A stretch of 56,272 nt of DNA, from the NCBI RefSeq assembly GCF_015356865.1, contig NZ_JAAFZA010000044.1:1-56272 (forward strand), written 5' to 3'. Origin of the DNA: Catenulispora pinisilvae. GTDB taxonomy: Bacteria > Actinomycetota > Actinomycetes > Streptomycetales > Catenulisporaceae. A program made the translations under genes and the position numbers. Below the pieces are notes generated by a model, which saw only the letters and a program-made list of their open reading frames with translations, did not search any database and was not told where the DNA came from. Positions 54,066-56,272 of the stretch are shown here, piece after piece. Each line of letters opens with the position of its first letter. The first letter of the stretch is position 1.

Positions 54066-55063
54066 GTGAGCCCATGAACTCTGAAATCCTGCTAGAGGTG
54101 CGGGACCTGCGGGTGGAGTACGCCACCCAGAACGGCCCGGTGGAGGCCGTGGCCGGGGTGGACCTGACGCTGGCCAAGGGCGAGTTCCTGGGCGTGGTCG
54201 GGGAGTCCGGGTGCGGCAAGTCGACGATGCTGTTCGGCATCGCGCAGCTGCTGAACCCGCCGGCCTCGGTCTCCGGGGGCGAGGTGCTGTTCAAGGGCGA
54301 GAACCTGGTGGCGATGACCGCCAAGTCGCTCAACGCCCTGCGCTGGCGCGACTTCTCGGTCGTGATGCAGAGCGCGATGAACGCCCTGAACCCGGTGCAC
54401 AGCATCGGGCGGCAGTTCAAGGACGCGATCAAGGCGCACGCCAAGTGGCCGGAGTCGCAGATCAAGGCCCGCTCGGCCGAGGTGCTGGAGCTGGTCGGCA
54501 TCGACCCGGTCCACCTGAAGTCCTACCCGCACCAGCTCTCCGGCGGGATGCGGCAGCGGGCGATGATCGCCATGGCGCTGCTGTTCACCCCGGACCTGAT
54601 CGTGATGGACGAGCCGACCTCGGCGCTGGACGTGGTCGCGCAGCGCTCGCTGATGGCGCAGATCAAGGAGTTGCAGAAGCAGCTCGGGTTCGCGGTCATC
54701 TTCGTGACCCACGACATGTCCCTGGTCAGCCACTTCTCCGACCGGCTGATGGTGATGTACGCCGGCCAGGTGGTCGAGCTCGGCGCCACCCGCGCCGTCT
54801 TCGACGCGTCCGCACATCCCTACAGCAAGGGCCTGCTGGACGCGTTCCCCTCGATCCGCGGCGAGGTGAAGCGGCTCACCGGCATCCCCGGCGCGCCGCC
54901 GAACCTGGCCAAGCCCCCGTCGGGCTGCCGGTTCCATCCCCGGTGCCCGGTGGCCATGGAGCGGTGCTCGGTGGACGTGCCGGAGCTGTACTTCGTCGAC
55001 TCCGTGCAGGCCCGGTGTCTGCTGCACGAGCCGGCAGCCGTGAGCGTGGAGGTCGAGTCGTGA
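54062..55063 (+). CDS. ABC transporter ATPase (OppD/DppD type)
   Basis: 333 aa from ATG 54062 (ATGA overlap). Walker A GESGCGKST, Q-loop region VVMQSAMNALNPVHSIGRQF, signature LSGGMRQRAMIAMAL, Walker B LIVMDEPTSALD and switch THDMS. The C-terminal oligopeptide/dipeptide domain has CRFHPRCPVAMERC, whose cysteines bind an Fe-S cluster in some DppD proteins. It drives import in a heterodimer with the next gene product. The stop overlaps the next GTG. Confidence 0.95.
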   Translation: MSEPMNSEILLEVRDLRVEYATQNGPVEAVAGVDLTLAKGEFLGVVGESGCGKSTMLFGIAQLLNPPASVSGGEVLFKGENLVAMTAKSLNALRWRDFSVVMQSAMNALNPVHSIGRQFKDAIKAHAKWPESQIKARSAEVLELVGIDPVHLKSYPHQLSGGMRQRAMIAMALLFTPDLIVMDEPTSALDVVAQRSLMAQIKELQKQLGFAVIFVTHDMSLVSHFSDRLMVMYAGQVVELGATRAVFDASAHPYSKGLLDAFPSIRGEVKRLTGIPGAPPNLAKPPSGCRFHPRCPVAMERCSVDVPELYFVDSVQARCLLHEPAAVSVEVES

Positions 55064-56112
55064 GTGAGAACCCGGGCGTGCCGACAGCGGAGCCAGCGGC
55101 CGAGCCCGCCGACGCCGAACTGCTCAAGACCGTGAACCTGACCCGGCACTTCCGGATCGGCGGCGGCTTCTCGAGCAACAACCTGCACGCCGTCGACGAG
55201 GTGAACCTGACCATCAACCGGCGCGAGATCGTGGCCCTGGTCGGCGAGTCCGGCAGCGGCAAGTCGACCATCGCCCGACTGCTGGCCCAGGTCTACAAGC
55301 CGACCTCCGGCCAGATCCTGTTCGAGGGCAAGCCCTTGAGCTCGATGCACGGACGCAAAGCACAGCTGGCGTACCGGAGCGACGTGCCGATGGTGTTCCA
55401 GGACCCGTTCGCCTCGCTCAACCCGGCCTACCGCGTCTCGCACGGCATCGTGCGCGGGCTCAAACTGCACCGCACCGACCTCTCGGCGTCGCAGCGCCTG
55501 GAGGAGGCCGAACGCGTGGTCGAGGCAGTCGGCCTGAACCCGGCGGCCGAGATCCTCCAGCGCTACCCGTACGAGCTCTCCGGCGGACAGCGCCAGCGCA
55601 TCGGCTTCGCGCAGGCGCTGGCCTACCGCCCCAAGCTGATCCTGGCCGACGAGCCGGTGTCGATGCTGGACGTCTCGATCCGCATCGGTCTGCTGAACGT
55701 GATGGCGGACCTGCGCGAGGCCGAGGGCGTGTCGTTCCTGTACATCACGCACGACATCGCGAGCGCGCGCTACGTCAGCGACCGCGTGATGGTGATGTAC
55801 GGCGGCCACATCGTGGAGGCCGGGCCGACCGAGTCCCTGCTCCAGGAACCGAAGCACCCGTACACACAGCTGCTGCTGTCGGCGGTGCCGGACCCCCGCG
55901 CGCCGCTGTCGGTGGATGTGGAGACGGCGAAGGCGGAGCCACCGAAGGTGGTGAACCCCAAGCCGGGCTGCCGGTTCCGGGACCGGTGTCCGGTGGCCGA
56001 GGCCATCTGCCACGAGAAGACGCCGGTGTTGCAGGAGCTCGCGCCGAAGCATGAGGCTGCTTGTCATGTGGCGCAGCGGGCTGCTGCGGGGGTGGGGGTG
56101 GGGGCGGTCTAG
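55060..56112 (+). CDS. ABC transporter ATPase (OppF/DppF type)
   Basis: 350 aa from GTG 55060 (GTGA overlap). Walker A GESGSGKST, MVFQDPFASLNPAYRV, signature LSGGQRQRIGFAQAL, Walker B LILADEPVSMLDVSIR, switch THDIA, and C-terminal CRFRDRCPVAEAIC. The DEPVSMLD variant, in place of DEPTSALD, is usual in Opp-type systems for oligosaccharides in bacteria and archaea, which supports a sugar substrate. The C-terminus is Gly/Val-rich. It is the last gene of the operon. Confidence 0.95.
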   Translation: MSENPGVPTAEPAAEPADAELLKTVNLTRHFRIGGGFSSNNLHAVDEVNLTINRREIVALVGESGSGKSTIARLLAQVYKPTSGQILFEGKPLSSMHGRKAQLAYRSDVPMVFQDPFASLNPAYRVSHGIVRGLKLHRTDLSASQRLEEAERVVEAVGLNPAAEILQRYPYELSGGQRQRIGFAQALAYRPKLILADEPVSMLDVSIRIGLLNVMADLREAEGVSFLYITHDIASARYVSDRVMVMYGGHIVEAGPTESLLQEPKHPYTQLLLSAVPDPRAPLSVDVETAKAEPPKVVNPKPGCRFRDRCPVAEAICHEKTPVLQELAPKHEAACHVAQRAAAGVGVGAV

Positions 56113-56140
56113 TGCCGCATTAGGCAACTTTTGCCTGGCA
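56113..56140 (+). terminator. Possible terminator at the end of the importer operon
   Basis: TGCC, GCATT, AGGCAA, CTT, TTGCCT, GGCA: a 6-bp perfect stem extended by four more pairs across a five-base bulge, beginning right at the stop codon. It is the only strong hairpin there. Sequence 56141-56272 holds no gene that I can support. Confidence 0.5.
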
Positions 56141-56272
56141 GTTCGCGCCGGGGCGGTTGCTGGTTGCTGGTCGCTTGTCGCCGGTCGGGATCCGTTCCCG
56201 GCCGGCGCTGCGGGTTGGCGTGAGCTGCTGCTGAGGTAAGGCTGCGGGGTTCTTTTGGGGCTGGGGTTTGCG

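Noticed and set aside
1..56272. tRNA, rRNA, prophage or antibiotic biosynthetic cluster
   Set aside because: Scanning by eye for tRNA T-loop patterns, integrase motifs, and PKS or NRPS motifs gave nothing convincing.

Overview
The window is chromosomal DNA from a high-GC filamentous-type actinomycete. The evidence is GC-rich third codon positions, many GTG/TTG starts, a DUF574 (Methyltransf_19) methyltransferase, many TetR regulators, Pkn-type kinases and Opp-type operons. Gene content is reminiscent of Catenulispora or its neighbours, but no rRNA or species-level marker is present, so the genus is a guess. I found no tRNA, rRNA, CRISPR array, integrase, transposase or biosynthetic megasynthase.

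Layout. 1-9.5 kb is a signalling block: a membrane Ser/Thr kinase (cut by the window edge), a membrane SpoIIE/PP2C phosphatase, a TetR regulator, a frameshifted CsoR-like metal-sensor remnant, a 998-aa kinase/VWA/coiled-coil/J-domain fusion, a propeller-like protein with a zinc ribbon, and a DUF574 methyltransferase. 9.6-16.1 kb is housekeeping: an M20 amidohydrolase, a small coiled-coil protein, 6-phosphogluconate dehydrogenase, a divergent TetR/FBP zinc-finger pair around a perfect palindrome, a D,D-carboxypeptidase, a YrdB-like membrane protein and a GatB/YqeY protein. A 286-bp non-coding element with perfect 25-bp inverted ends lies at 16119-16404.

16.4-24.8 kb is acyl-CoA catabolism. The first operon (minus strand, 21753 to 16404) encodes acyl-CoA dehydrogenase, SDR, APH-type kinase, SDR, enoyl-CoA hydratase and HAD phosphatase. 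Its HAD + APH kinase + ACAD set is the domain set of vertebrate ACAD10, and its kinase/ACAD/SDR set recalls the LvaA/LvaC/LvaD levulinate enzymes, which suggests 4-hydroxyacyl-CoA breakdown through a phosphorylated intermediate. A divergent TetR (21810) probably controls it, and the operon promoter is predicted to make a leaderless mRNA. A second, GTGA-overlapping ACAD pair follows.

24.9-33.5 kb holds a PEBP-like secreted protein, a LysR/DJ-1 divergent pair, three oxidoreductases, a SUKH-like protein, a Gfo/Idh/MocA oxidoreductase, a K+ channel and a DedA protein. 33.5-35.6 kb joins two gene fragments next to an RsmC-methyltransferase/APH-kinase fusion. 35.7-42 kb is a pair of very large FtsX-type permeases without a local ATPase. 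42.2-45.2 kb is a poorer-coding, partly decayed stretch ending in a DUF6745-like pair. 45.4-48.8 kb encodes a surface module: a large VWD protein with an HELIH motif and an LPXTG protein, joined by a 36-aa ORF with ATGA overlaps at both ends. 49.1-56.1 kb is a ROK-family protein followed by a complete Opp-type ABC importer, probably for an oligosaccharide or peptide.

A recurrent feature runs across the window. About nine genes carry short tandem duplications starting at or just after their stop codon. In several, each copy keeps the TGA and the period is not a multiple of three (7, 10, 13 or 17 nt), so stops occur in more than one frame.
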